From: Clostridia bacterium
GTDB lineage: Bacteria; Bacillota; Clostridia; Christensenellales; Borkfalkiaceae
Assembly: GCA_017505465.1 (NCBI GenBank)
Contig: JAFVPE010000015.1
Location: 1 to 42,947 of the forward strand
Reading direction: 5' to 3'
DNA length: 42,947 bases
Part shown: in pieces, positions 33,344 to 41,291 of the stretch
Layout: each line of letters opens with the position of its first letter
Position numbering within the stretch: position 1 is the first letter of the stretch
Program-made: the position numbers and the translations under genes
The notes under the pieces: generated by a model
Seen by the model: the letters and a program-made list of their open reading frames with translations, nothing else
Databases searched by the model: none
Told to the model about the DNA's origin: nothing

Positions 33344-34363
33344 TTGAAGATTTCGAGCAATTTACAACTAAATATTACTGATTGTAAACGCTCTATGAGA
33401 GTTTGTATTTCTTCTCAAAGCGTTCGCAAAAAAGAAAACGCTAAACCTATTCACAAGCTTTGGTTTAACTGCAAATTTAACTTACCAACAACGAGAGATA
33501 TTTATAATAGGTATTTAATTGAACGCATATCCCCTTGCAAAATCAATAATATTATGCTTGATATTCAACGCAAAATGAAATATAAGATTTTGAAAGTAAA
33601 TGCAGACGGCGAGATTATCAATAACGAGGATAATATACGGCGTTCCATTCGACGCGCCCGTGTTTCCTTGGTCGATTTAGCAACAGTCAATGACTTTCAA
33701 TACTTCGGCACGATTACTATAAATGGGGAATGGCATAATATCTATGACCCGTTATCTATTAAAGAAAAGCTGTCAAAATTTTTCAACAACTACAAAACAA
33801 GAACAGCTCCCAACTTTGAATATCTTCTTGTACCCGAATACGGAGCAAAAAATGGACGGTTACATTTTCATTTTCTTATGTCGGGTATTCCCGAAAACGA
33901 TTTATTTATCAACGAATATAAACATTTGGATTGGTCGCCCGTTCGAGAAAGGTTCGGACACGTACAAATCACAAAAATAAACGATAGCGACCAAGACCGC
34001 GTCAACGTAGCAAAATACTGCGCAAAGTATATGAGCAAAGACAACATTCAGCTGCGCTCCCATAGATATTTTCGCTCCAAAGGATTGAAGAAAGTCTTGC
34101 GTACTGTAAAATACTTTCCTACAATAGCCCTTGCTGCGCGTGATTGGCTCTTATCGCACGGATATATTCCCTATGCGGAAACAAGATACAACGCCACTTT
34201 TGCTTTGAAAATGGACGATATTCCCCGTTTTATTACTTTCATCGAGTGGGAAATCGCGGAATACAAACGGCGGTGCAAACGTATGCATTTAATACCGCTC
34301 CCCGACGATACGTTGACCCCATTTGATACGCCACCATGGCTTGCGCATTATCTTGGGGTATAG
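33344..34363 (+). CDS. HUH-superfamily rolling-circle replication initiator
   Basis: A 339-residue protein starting with TTG at 33344; AAGGAG lies 9 bases before it. Rep motifs are in order: FGTITIN (about 121-127, motif 1), GRLHFHFLMSG with HFH at 174-176 (motif 2, metal binding), and VAKYCAKYMSK with tyrosines 225 and 229 separated by three residues (motif 3). The two-tyrosine YxxxY form recalls phiX174 gpA-type and related phage initiators. It would nick at an origin and drive rolling-circle replication or strand transfer of the element. The segment before the catalytic core is basic and of unknown fold. It is not close to the MobP3 relaxase at 25946-28105. Confidence 0.82.
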   Translation: MKISSNLQLNITDCKRSMRVCISSQSVRKKENAKPIHKLWFNCKFNLPTTRDIYNRYLIERISPCKINNIMLDIQRKMKYKILKVNADGEIINNEDNIRRSIRRARVSLVDLATVNDFQYFGTITINGEWHNIYDPLSIKEKLSKFFNNYKTRTAPNFEYLLVPEYGAKNGRLHFHFLMSGIPENDLFINEYKHLDWSPVRERFGHVQITKINDSDQDRVNVAKYCAKYMSKDNIQLRSHRYFRSKGLKKVLRTVKYFPTIALAARDWLLSHGYIPYAETRYNATFALKMDDIPRFITFIEWEIAEYKRRCKRMHLIPLPDDTLTPFDTPPWLAHYLGV

Positions 34364-34483
34364 GGGCTTGCCCCTATGATAGCCCGATTTACACGCTTGC
34401 TACGTGTGGATTTGTTAGTGGCTCGATATACTCGGCGCGAGTATCTCGGCACTTTCGCCCTTGATTAGCCTATGGAGATTGCT
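34361..34483 (+). other. Hairpin cluster between HUH and integrase genes, possible replication origin
   Basis: Three inverted repeats fall in 120 bases: TAGGGGC/GCCCCTA with a 2-base loop (34361-34376), ACACG/CGTGT (34391-34407), and ATACTCG/CGAGTAT with a 3-base loop (34428-34444). The first may end the HUH transcript. Such close hairpins resemble double- or single-strand origins of rolling-circle replicons; no nick site is assigned. Confidence 0.4.
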
Positions 34484-35356
34484 ATGATTAACGAACGCCC
34501 TTTTGAAAATATCACGCTCGGCGAATGGCTCGCCAAGTGGTTTGATACATATAAAAAGCCCGTCTTAAAACCGTATAGCGTACGCAATATTGACCAAATG
34601 ATACGTTTACACACGCCCGAATGGCTCAAAGCTAAACGTATGGTTGATATTACGGTTTATGATATTGACCGCGCTTTGTCTGAAATACCGCTTGGGCGTA
34701 CTCGTCAATATGCTCGGCAGACGTGGCATTGCGCTTTTGTAAAAGCTCAAAAACACGACATTATATTGCGCAACGTGGTTGCCCTTTCCGACCCCGTAAG
34801 ATACAAGAAAACGAACGGAAAAGCCCTTTCGATTAACGAACAAAACGCCTTTTTGAAAGCCATTGAGGGCAAGCGGATAAAATGGGTTATGCTGTTCTAT
34901 CTATATTCTGGTGTACGCCGTGCGGAAGCTGTTTCCATTGAATGGACAGACATTGACGAAGAACGCGGTCTTATCTTGATAAAAGGCACAAAAACAGCAG
35001 ACAGTTATAGACATATCCTTTTAAGTAAGGAATTGAAAGAAGCTCTTGACGGACAGCGCAAGCAAAATGAACTTGACAAGGGAACAAAATACGAAAGCCA
35101 ACACCCCGAAAAGGTGTTTAATTATTCCCCGTCCTATCTCTCGCAGGCATTCAAAAAGATATGCACCACGCACCGCCTGCACAACTTACGCCACAATTTT
35201 ATAACCCGATGCGCGGAAAGCGGTGTCAACGTAGCAGTTTGTCAGCAGGTAGTTGGACATTCTACACCCGAAATGACATTAAAAGTATATACACACGTTT
35301 TTGACGAATACAAGCGCAAAGAACTTGCAAAATTCTCTATAAATCCAACGTTTTGA
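34484..35356 (+). CDS. Tyrosine recombinase / site-specific integrase
   Basis: A 290-residue integrase. Start set at the ATG 34484, with TGGAG 6 bases upstream; an in-frame ATG at 34472 has no such site. The N-terminal part is a SAM-like core-binding domain (TLGEWLAKWFDTYKKPVLKP). Catalytic residues are R in YSGVRRAEAVSIEW, HxxR in HNLRHNFITR, H in VVGHSTPEMT and the nucleophile tyrosine in LKVYTHVFDEY. It is short because an arm-binding domain is absent. It lies immediately before the repeat and tRNA-Ser, its presumed attachment site. Confidence 0.92.
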   Translation: MINERPFENITLGEWLAKWFDTYKKPVLKPYSVRNIDQMIRLHTPEWLKAKRMVDITVYDIDRALSEIPLGRTRQYARQTWHCAFVKAQKHDIILRNVVALSDPVRYKKTNGKALSINEQNAFLKAIEGKRIKWVMLFYLYSGVRRAEAVSIEWTDIDEERGLILIKGTKTADSYRHILLSKELKEALDGQRKQNELDKGTKYESQHPEKVFNYSPSYLSQAFKKICTTHRLHNLRHNFITRCAESGVNVAVCQQVVGHSTPEMTLKVYTHVFDEYKRKELAKFSINPTF

Positions 35357-35398
35357 TTACCCGTGTAAAAATCGTGGTTAGGTTAAAATGGCAAGATA

Positions 35399-35434
35399 AA
35401 AGGCTCATAGCAAATTGCTACAAGCCTTTATTTC
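35399..35434 (+). terminator. Terminator after the integrase gene
   Basis: AAAGGCT pairs with AGCCTTT, with inner AGCAAATTGCT, followed by ATTTCC. It ends just before the tRNA repeat and protects the oppositely read tRNA. Confidence 0.7.
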
Positions 35435-35436
35435 CT

Positions 35437-35494
35437 TGGCGCAGAGAAAGGGATTTGAACCCTTGTATACATTCCTGCATAACACGATTTCGAA
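35437..35494. repeat. attR-like repeat: 3' part of the intact tRNA-Ser
   Basis: Identical over 58 bases to 32565-32622. This copy completes the functional tRNA, so integration restored the gene. Confidence 0.92.
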
Positions 35495-35526
35495 TCGTGC
35501 GCGTTCAACCGCTCCGCCATCTCTGC
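35437..35526 (-). tRNA. tRNA-Ser (anticodon CGA)
   Basis: Ninety bases with an encoded CCA end. The acceptor stem GCAGAGA pairs with TCTCTGC; the anticodon stem CACGA/TCGTG encloses a loop TTCGAAA whose middle reads CGA. The long variable arm (around TTATGCAGGAATGTATAC) and the T arm with GGTTCAAATCC are those of a class II tRNA. The 3' 58 bases belong to the repeat left by integration of the 2.9-kb element. Confidence 0.93.
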
Positions 35527-35539
35527 AAACAGCTTTTAT

Positions 35540-35568
35540 ATTATATATCAATCTTAACCAAAAATCAA
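35540..35568 (-). promoter_or_regulatory. Promoter of tRNA-Ser
   Basis: Minus-strand TTGATT (35563-35568) and TATAAT (35540-35545) with a 17-base spacer, 13 bases before the mature 5' end of the tRNA. Confidence 0.7.
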
Positions 35569-35595
35569 CTGTTTTTGCCCGTATTTTTCAATTTT

Positions 35596-35628
35596 CTCTG
35601 CCGTGTATCACAAAAATACACGGCAGAG
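35596..35628 (-). other. Stem-loop after the transporter gene
   Basis: A perfect 13-pair hairpin CTCTGCCGTGTAT/ATACACGGCAGAG lies 7 bases after the end of the transporter gene. No T-run follows on the minus strand (GAAAATTG), so it may protect the mRNA 3' end or terminate only weakly. Confidence 0.55.
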
Positions 35629-35635
35629 TCTTTAG

Positions 35636-37048
35636 TTACATAAGTCTGATAATGAGCTGTGAGGCAAGTACGACTAGTACCAATGCAATAGGATACGTGG
35701 ATGCGTATGCAGAAGCAACATCGTCCGTCTTTGCCGTCGAAATCAAGGTACCAAGTGCAGGAGTAGATGTCATACCACCCGTAATTGAACCCAAATTATT
35801 AAGCAAAGGAAGCTTCAACGCAAACTTACCAAGCACAAACCCTACGATCATAGGAACAATCGTCATGAGCGCACCGCCGAGGAAGCCCCACAATACGATA
35901 CCTGCACCGTATTGAGAAACTTGTTCTACAAGCGAAACACCGCCGTGAACACCTGCGCCAAGCAAGAACAACGCCAAGCCAAGTTCACGCATTACCTTCA
36001 ACGTACCTTCCTTTACTTCCAAGGAAAGCTTGCCTATGTGACCAAAATGCCCGAACACCAAGCACATAATCAACACGCCGCCCGTCGTACCAAGCGAGAA
36101 ACATGCTCCATCATAGCCCTTACCCGTCAAAGGAATCGTAATCGAACCCAAAAGCAAACCTGCGATAACCGCAAGCGCAAAAGGCATAAAGCCAAAATCT
36201 TCACACTTGAAGTATTTGGAGTAATCTCTTGCTTCTTCCGTTCCGCCAAGTTTCAAAAGCTCTCTTTCTTTTTCCATATCCACTTTCATAATCTTTGGCA
36301 ATAATTGAACGAACAATACTACACCAACAACACCGAACGGATATGCAACTGCGTGACCAAGCGTGATGAGCGATTCCAAGTCCTCTGCATTAGCTGCTCC
36401 TGCAACTGCGTCTTTTGCCGCCGAGAAGCCAGGAGTAGACGTAAGTGCGCCCGACAAAACGCCCGACCAATATTCAGGGCCGTAATCGGTAACAAGCGTA
36501 CAAATAACCGCTACCGCAGTCCCCGACAATATAATTACGATACCCAAAACAATATACGTTTTGAAGTTCTTTGCTAAATTTTTAAAGAAGTTAGGCCCCG
36601 CAATAAAACCAACGCTACCGACAAACATAATCAAACCGATGTTTTGGATAGGTCCTTTCAAGGTGCTGACCACACTCGACTTTTCCGTTAAATGGAATTC
36701 AGAGAATACCCCTGCTTTTTCAGGAATTAACGTACACAGATATCCTACTAAAATTGCGATAAGGAATACACCTGCCGTACCGAGAGAAATTCCCTTAATG
36801 TTGATGCCGCCAAGCAAATATCCCAATGCAAGCACTACGAATATAATTGTAAATAAGGCAAAGGTGCTACTAAAATTTAAAACGTTTTCTACGCCAAATT
36901 TATTAACGTACTCTTTTCCTAATTCATCCAATGCCATATCCGGTTTTGCAATAGCGCAATAGGTACACCACGCTGCGATGCCTGCAACCACAAGACATGC
37001 GAGAAGAATCCAAAGCCATTTTAGACTCTTTTTGTTAGTTTTCTCCAC
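35636..37048 (-). CDS. Aspartate:alanine exchanger (AAE) family transporter
   Basis: A 470-residue membrane protein with about eleven hydrophobic segments in two halves. Each half has the repeated signature GALTSTPGFSAAK and GGMTSTPALGTLI, characteristic of the aspartate:alanine exchanger family. Between the halves is a soluble linker (MKVDMEKERELLKLGGTEEA) without the usual TrkA-C pair. Homologues exchange dicarboxylates or amino acids. As the last gene of the fumarate reductase operon it may import aspartate or fumarate, or export succinate. It is separated from frdA by 91 bases holding a hairpin. Confidence 0.8.
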   Translation of the reverse strand: MEKTNKKSLKWLWILLACLVVAGIAAWCTYCAIAKPDMALDELGKEYVNKFGVENVLNFSSTFALFTIIFVVLALGYLLGGINIKGISLGTAGVFLIAILVGYLCTLIPEKAGVFSEFHLTEKSSVVSTLKGPIQNIGLIMFVGSVGFIAGPNFFKNLAKNFKTYIVLGIVIILSGTAVAVICTLVTDYGPEYWSGVLSGALTSTPGFSAAKDAVAGAANAEDLESLITLGHAVAYPFGVVGVVLFVQLLPKIMKVDMEKERELLKLGGTEEARDYSKYFKCEDFGFMPFALAVIAGLLLGSITIPLTGKGYDGACFSLGTTGGVLIMCLVFGHFGHIGKLSLEVKEGTLKVMRELGLALFLLGAGVHGGVSLVEQVSQYGAGIVLWGFLGGALMTIVPMIVGFVLGKFALKLPLLNNLGSITGGMTSTPALGTLISTAKTDDVASAYASTYPIALVLVVLASQLIIRLM

Positions 37049-37073
37049 TTTTAAATCTCCTTTATATCTTTAC

Positions 37074-37112
37074 GGACGAAAACGCACAAAGCGTACCTCG
37101 TGCGTTTTGTCC
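37074..37112 (-). other. Intercistronic hairpin between frdA and the transporter gene
   Basis: GGACAAAACGCAC pairs with GTGCGTTTTCGTCC (one bulged base) in the gap between the two genes. No T-run follows, so it probably adjusts mRNA stability or partially ends transcription, lowering transporter output relative to the enzyme. Confidence 0.5.
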
Positions 37113-37139
37113 TTGACTATTTCATCTATTTTCCCTTTA

Positions 37140-38744
37140 TCAATTCGCCTTTCTTCTATAATCGGGAAGGAGTTTGGGGGAGCATGCTTCCGTGGAAATA
37201 CCTGCTTCTTCAAGTTCTTTCTCGAATGCGTCTACGTGATCGAGCGTGAGTTCTTTGAGTTCTACACTCTTCCACTTTTCGCCTGCTTGCTGACCTGCGT
37301 TTCTACCGAATACGATAATGTCGAGCAAGGAGTTACCCATAAGACGGTTCGTACCGTGTACGCCGCCGACAGCTTCGCCTGCAACGTACAAGTTTTCAAT
37401 GCACGTCATGCCGTTTGCACCGATGTCGATACCACCGTTTTGATAATGCAACGTAGGATAAATGATAATCGGCTCTTTTCTAATGTCGATACCGTATTTA
37501 CCAAACATACGAAGCATTGCGGGAATACGTTTTTCAATCGTCCCCTCACCGTTGATGATGTCGATAAGCGGCGTATCAAGCCATACGCCTTCGCCGTCCG
37601 TCGTCTTTACGCCGTTGCCTCTTTCCTTACATTCACGAATGATGGAAGATGCTGTAACGTCACGCGTTTCCAAGGAATAAACGAATGCTTCGCCGTTCTT
37701 GTTTACGAGCTGTGCGCCGAGCGAACGAACCTTTTCGGTAACGAGTGCGCCATAGATTTGGGTAGGTTCAGCAGCGCCCGTAGGATGGTACTGCAAGGTT
37801 TCGGGGTACAAAAGTTTTGCACCTGCTCTGTAAGCGAGAACAAGCCCGTCTGCCGTTGCGCCGTAGTGGTTGGACGTGGGGAAGCCTTGGTAATGCAATC
37901 TACCTGCACCGCCCGTTGCGATAACGACCGTCTTTGCTCTTGCAATCAAAATTTCCTTCGTTTCCATATTCATCAATACCGCGCCTGCGATTTTGCCGTC
38001 GGTATCCTTGATGAGTTCGATTGCCGCCGTAAAATCTACAACGGGGATTTTGCGGTTAAACACTTCGTCGCGAAGAGTTCTCATAATTTCCGAACCGGAA
38101 TAGTCACGGCAAGCATGCATACGCTTTCTTGACGTACCGCCACCGTGCGTGGTAACCATCGTACCGTCCTCTTCCTTATCGAACATAACGCCAAGGTTAT
38201 TGAGCCACAAAATCGCTTCGGGTGCTTCGTTTACAAGCTTATAAAGAAGCTCGGGTTTGTTCATGAAGTGACCGCCACCAAGTGCGTCAAGGTAATGGGT
38301 TGCAGGGCTATCGTTGGGCTTATCTGCCGCTTGGATACCGCCTTCTGCCATCGCCGTGTTTGCGTCGCCGATACGGAGCTTCGTTACGATCATAACGTTT
38401 GCGCCTCTTTCGTGCGCTTCGATAGCCGCAGACGAACCTGCGCCACCGCCACCGATAACGAGTACGTCTACGTCGTAATCAATCTTCGTAAGGTCGATTT
38501 TCTTATCTTTGATACGGGAATGTCCCTGCAAAAGATCTGCAAGCTCGTGGAGCACCTTTCCGCCTTTATTTTTACCAACTTTCAATTCTTCATACGCGGA
38601 AGTGATATAGTCGGGGTGGAACTGCGCCAAAACAGCGTCTTTTTCGTCCGCCGTCATACGTACGTGAAGATTTTGCAAACGATATTCACGGCTTGCTTCC
38701 ACCTTTTTCATCGATTCAAGTTGTTCATCTGTATAGTTATACAT
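37140..38744 (-). CDS. frdA: Fumarate reductase flavoprotein subunit, soluble type
   Basis: A 534-residue flavoprotein. FAD binding is seen in DVDVLVIGGGGAGSSAAIEA (about 91-110). HPTGAAEPTQIYGALVTEKV contains the substrate-pocket stretch and NLYVAGEAVGGVHGTNRL is the FAD-binding C-terminal segment. At the site where membrane FrdA carries covalent FAD on histidine (SHTVAAQGG in E. coli) this protein has ANTAMAEGG, so asparagine 129 replaces it and FAD is probably non-covalent. The N-terminal 85 residues are an extra helical stretch. It reduces fumarate to succinate with electrons from the iron-sulfur subunit. AAGGAG precedes the ATG. No membrane-anchor gene is present. Confidence 0.85.
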   Translation of the reverse strand: MYNYTDEQLESMKKVEASREYRLQNLHVRMTADEKDAVLAQFHPDYITSAYEELKVGKNKGGKVLHELADLLQGHSRIKDKKIDLTKIDYDVDVLVIGGGGAGSSAAIEAHERGANVMIVTKLRIGDANTAMAEGGIQAADKPNDSPATHYLDALGGGHFMNKPELLYKLVNEAPEAILWLNNLGVMFDKEEDGTMVTTHGGGTSRKRMHACRDYSGSEIMRTLRDEVFNRKIPVVDFTAAIELIKDTDGKIAGAVLMNMETKEILIARAKTVVIATGGAGRLHYQGFPTSNHYGATADGLVLAYRAGAKLLYPETLQYHPTGAAEPTQIYGALVTEKVRSLGAQLVNKNGEAFVYSLETRDVTASSIIRECKERGNGVKTTDGEGVWLDTPLIDIINGEGTIEKRIPAMLRMFGKYGIDIRKEPIIIYPTLHYQNGGIDIGANGMTCIENLYVAGEAVGGVHGTNRLMGNSLLDIIVFGRNAGQQAGEKWKSVELKELTLDHVDAFEKELEEAGISTEACSPKLLPDYRRKAN

Positions 38745-38754
38745 ACGCTTCTCC

Positions 38755-39429
38755 TTATTTCTCGATCTCTCTGTGGTTATAGAGGTGCTTTTGTTCTTCC
38801 AAAGGCGTGTTCATAATCGTTTCCAACGCCGCCTTGCAATCCCCTCTATTGATCTCGTCAACGCGGTTGATGAGATGTTCCGTCTTGGGCGCAATATACT
38901 TACCGGTCAAACGGCGAGCAAGTACCGCAACCTGCGGATGAGAAATGCCTGCGGGGCAACGGGAAGAACATACGCCACACATTACGCAGTCGAAGCTCTC
39001 TTCCGCCGCTTTTTCGTATTCGCCGCGCTGTGCATAAGCGATGTACTGCATAACGTTGAGTTCCTGCGTACAGCTCTTCGTGCAAGCGTTGCAACCGATA
39101 CACGAATAAATTTCAGGATAGAGCTGCATCATAATCTGCTGCGTGGGTTTGATTTCGTTGATGTCGTAAACCTTTTTCACGAGGGGGAAGAAAGGCAACG
39201 TCGCCACGTACATCCCCTCTTCTACCTGCTGTTGGCAAGCAAGACAGGATTTGAGTTCTTGCTGACCGTGAATACGGTAGATGGTTGCGCAAGCGCCGCA
39301 GAAACCGTTTCTGCAACCGCACCCACGAACGAGCTGATAGCCTGCGTATTCCATCGCTTTCATAATCGTCAAACTTTCCGGAACCTGATAACGTTTACCG
39401 AAAAGATATACATTAACCATTTTTTCCAT
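38755..39429 (-). CDS. frdB: Fumarate reductase iron-sulfur subunit, HdrC-like ends
   Basis: A 224-residue protein. A [2Fe-2S] plant-type domain has GCGCRNGFCGACATIYR with further cysteines in SCLACQQ. Two [4Fe-4S] motifs follow: CIGCNACTKSC and CVMCGVCSSRCP. This is unlike the usual [2Fe-2S], [4Fe-4S], [3Fe-4S] triplet, and the pair of 4Fe-4S motifs resembles HdrC, the wire between HdrA and the catalytic subunit of heterodisulfide reductase. It ends 10 bases before frdA. AAGGAG lies 9 bases before the ATG. It probably links the Flx-Hdr part to FrdA. Confidence 0.82.
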   Translation of the reverse strand: MEKMVNVYLFGKRYQVPESLTIMKAMEYAGYQLVRGCGCRNGFCGACATIYRIHGQQELKSCLACQQQVEEGMYVATLPFFPLVKKVYDINEIKPTQQIMMQLYPEIYSCIGCNACTKSCTQELNVMQYIAYAQRGEYEKAAEESFDCVMCGVCSSRCPAGISHPQVAVLARRLTGKYIAPKTEHLINRVDEINRGDCKAALETIMNTPLEEQKHLYNHREIEK

Positions 39430-39442
39430 TTTTTATCTCTCC

Positions 39443-40270
39443 TTAGTACTCATCAGGCAATTCGTCCAATTCCGTCATACGGAATACGGGACCGTCTTTG
39501 CATACGAACTTGTCGCCGACGTTGCATCTACCGCACTTGCCTACGCCACACTTCATACGAAGCTCCAACGTGGTGTATACGCGAGATTTGTCAAAGCCGA
39601 GTTCCAAAAGACCTGCAAGCGTGAACTTAATCATGATGGGAGGGCCGCAAAGCACCGCCGTCATGTTGGGATTAAGCCCAAGCTCTTTTACGTATGCAGG
39701 AACGAAGCCAACGTGTCCGTCCCAACCTTCTTGGGGACGGTCAATCGTGAGATAAACTTCCGTGTTCGGTTCGTTTACCCACTCCGTTTGGATTTCTTCG
39801 ATGTCTACGAGGTCGTCCTTACTTCTTGCTCCGTATACGATAACGACTTTGCCGTAGTTTTCACGGTAATGACGAACGTAGTTGATAACGCTGCGCAAAG
39901 GAGCAAGACCGATACCGCCGGCGATAAAGAGCAAATCTTTGCCCTTAAAATCCTCTTCTACGGGGAAATTCTTGCCATAAGGCCCGCGAACGGTTACTTG
40001 TGCGCCCACTTCAAGCGAGTGAATCACTTCCGTTACGCAACCGCACTTTTTGATGGAAAATTCCATATATTCTTCGTTTGTAGGCGAGGACGTAATCGAG
40101 AACATACACTCACCAACGCCGGGAATGGAAACCATTGCGCATTGACCGGGCATATGTTGGAAGAGCTTTTTGCCGTCCGTTCCCACCACGCGGAAGGTTT
40201 TTACGTCGGGTGTATCCTTGCGGATATCCGTTACAACGCCAACTTTGGGAATGAGAGTTTCATTAATCAT
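39443..40270 (-). CDS. flxA: FAD/NAD(P)-binding electron-transfer subunit (FlxA/AsrB-like)
   Basis: A 275-residue ferredoxin-NADP reductase-type protein: FAD-binding barrel with MFSITSSPTN, NAD(P) domain with LLFIAGGIGLAPLRSVI and VLCGPPIMIKFT, and a C-terminal [2Fe-2S] motif with KCGVGKCGRCNVGDKFVC. Homologues are AsrB, the gamma subunit of sulfhydrogenases and FlxA, which accepts electrons from NADH. It follows frdB on the operon and precedes it in gene order by transcription. The start codon overlaps the upstream gene by 8 bases. FlxA is preferred over AsrB because the neighbours include FlxD- and HdrA-like genes and no sulfite reductase. Confidence 0.78.
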   Translation of the reverse strand: MINETLIPKVGVVTDIRKDTPDVKTFRVVGTDGKKLFQHMPGQCAMVSIPGVGECMFSITSSPTNEEYMEFSIKKCGCVTEVIHSLEVGAQVTVRGPYGKNFPVEEDFKGKDLLFIAGGIGLAPLRSVINYVRHYRENYGKVVIVYGARSKDDLVDIEEIQTEWVNEPNTEVYLTIDRPQEGWDGHVGFVPAYVKELGLNPNMTAVLCGPPIMIKFTLAGLLELGFDKSRVYTTLELRMKCGVGKCGRCNVGDKFVCKDGPVFRMTELDELPDEY

Positions 40271-41291
40271 TGTTTTTACCTCCCAACGTTTTGATTACCT
40301 TAACGATATTGAGCTTTTGAGGGCACTTATTTACGCAACGCCCGCAACCTACGCAGGAATACAAGCCGTCGTTCTGCGAAGGATAATATACGAGCTTGTG
40401 CATGAATCTTTGGCGGAAACGCTGCATTTGCGTCGTACGGCTGTTGCCGTGCGCCATAAGCGTAAAGTCGGAGTACATACAAGAATCCCAACAACGATAA
40501 CGGATTACCCCTTCGTTCGTCTTAAAGTCACGAATGTCAAAGCATTGACAGGTTGGACACACGAACGTACAAGTACCGCAACCAAGACAAGCTTCGCTCA
40601 TTTCCGTCCATTCTTGTGCGTTGAAAAGCTCGTTCAAGTTTTCGGGCTTGAATTTGCTCAAATCAAGGTTAGAATACGGCAATTTGTCAATAATAGCTTT
40701 GGTAGCTTCCTGCTGCGCCTTTACCGCCGCATCGTCACTATCTTCAAGCAATTCTTTGACGAGCGCGGTGAGCGCTTCGCCCTTTTCGGTGTTTGCTTGC
40801 CAATAAAGGTTTTCTCCGTCAAGCCACGTGGTTACGTCGCCGTAAGCCGCCGTTGCGTCGATATCAAATACCTTACAGAAGCAGCTTTCTTCGGGCTTGG
40901 AGCAAGCAAGCGTTACAATCGTCGTCGCTTCTCTTCTCGATTGATAATAGGTATCTACGGGCTCTGCAAGGAATACCTTGTCGAGTACTTCGATTGCCTT
41001 ATAATCGCAAGGCTTTACGCCGAACAAAACGAAAGGTCTCTTTTCGCCTCGAACGTCGATGATTTCAATGTTCTTGCCTTCCGTTTTGAACTTCATCATA
41101 TTTTCACTTTGAGGGAAGAACATATTTTTCGGGGATTTTACCGTTTTTAACGTTTCAAGAGAAACTTCTTTTCCTTCTCCCCAAATATGATAATCTACTT
41201 CGCCTGCTTTCTTGATAGGAATAAAAAGCCCCATCGATTCGTTGATTTTTGCATACAAATCATTCAATCTTTCTTTCGCAATTTTCAACAT
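40263..41291 (-). CDS. 4Fe-4S dicluster subunit, AsrA-like (FlxB-type)
   Basis: A 342-residue soluble iron-sulfur protein. The N-terminal two-thirds (GLFIPIKKAGEVDYHIWG, VLFGVKPCDYKAI) match the AsrA/sulfhydrogenase beta-subunit pattern. Two [4Fe-4S] motifs occur at CLGCGTCTFVCPTCQC and CVGCGRCVNKCP. Extra cysteines in CSKPEESCFC may bind another cluster. It overlaps the following gene by 8 bases, and its own start shares the sequence TAATG with the stop of the gene at 41291-42268. With FlxA it would pass electrons from NADH to the Hdr part. Confidence 0.75.
   Translation of the reverse strand: MLKIAKERLNDLYAKINESMGLFIPIKKAGEVDYHIWGEGKEVSLETLKTVKSPKNMFFPQSENMMKFKTEGKNIEIIDVRGEKRPFVLFGVKPCDYKAIEVLDKVFLAEPVDTYYQSRREATTIVTLACSKPEESCFCKVFDIDATAAYGDVTTWLDGENLYWQANTEKGEALTALVKELLEDSDDAAVKAQQEATKAIIDKLPYSNLDLSKFKPENLNELFNAQEWTEMSEACLGCGTCTFVCPTCQCFDIRDFKTNEGVIRYRCWDSCMYSDFTLMAHGNSRTTQMQRFRQRFMHKLVYYPSQNDGLYSCVGCGRCVNKCPQKLNIVKVIKTLGGKNND

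Larger units (their letters stand above)
32565..35494 (+). mobile_element. 2.9-kb integrated HUH element in tRNA-Ser
   Basis: Bounded by two 58-bp copies of the tRNA-Ser 3' end; unit length 2872 bp. It carries a minus-strand repressor and plus-strand HUH initiator and tyrosine integrase, and nothing else of note. The integrase gene lies beside the intact tRNA. No capsid, excisionase, resistance or toxin gene was found. It may be a rolling-circle plasmid-like integrated element, a phage satellite or a very small mobilisable element. Confidence 0.85.
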
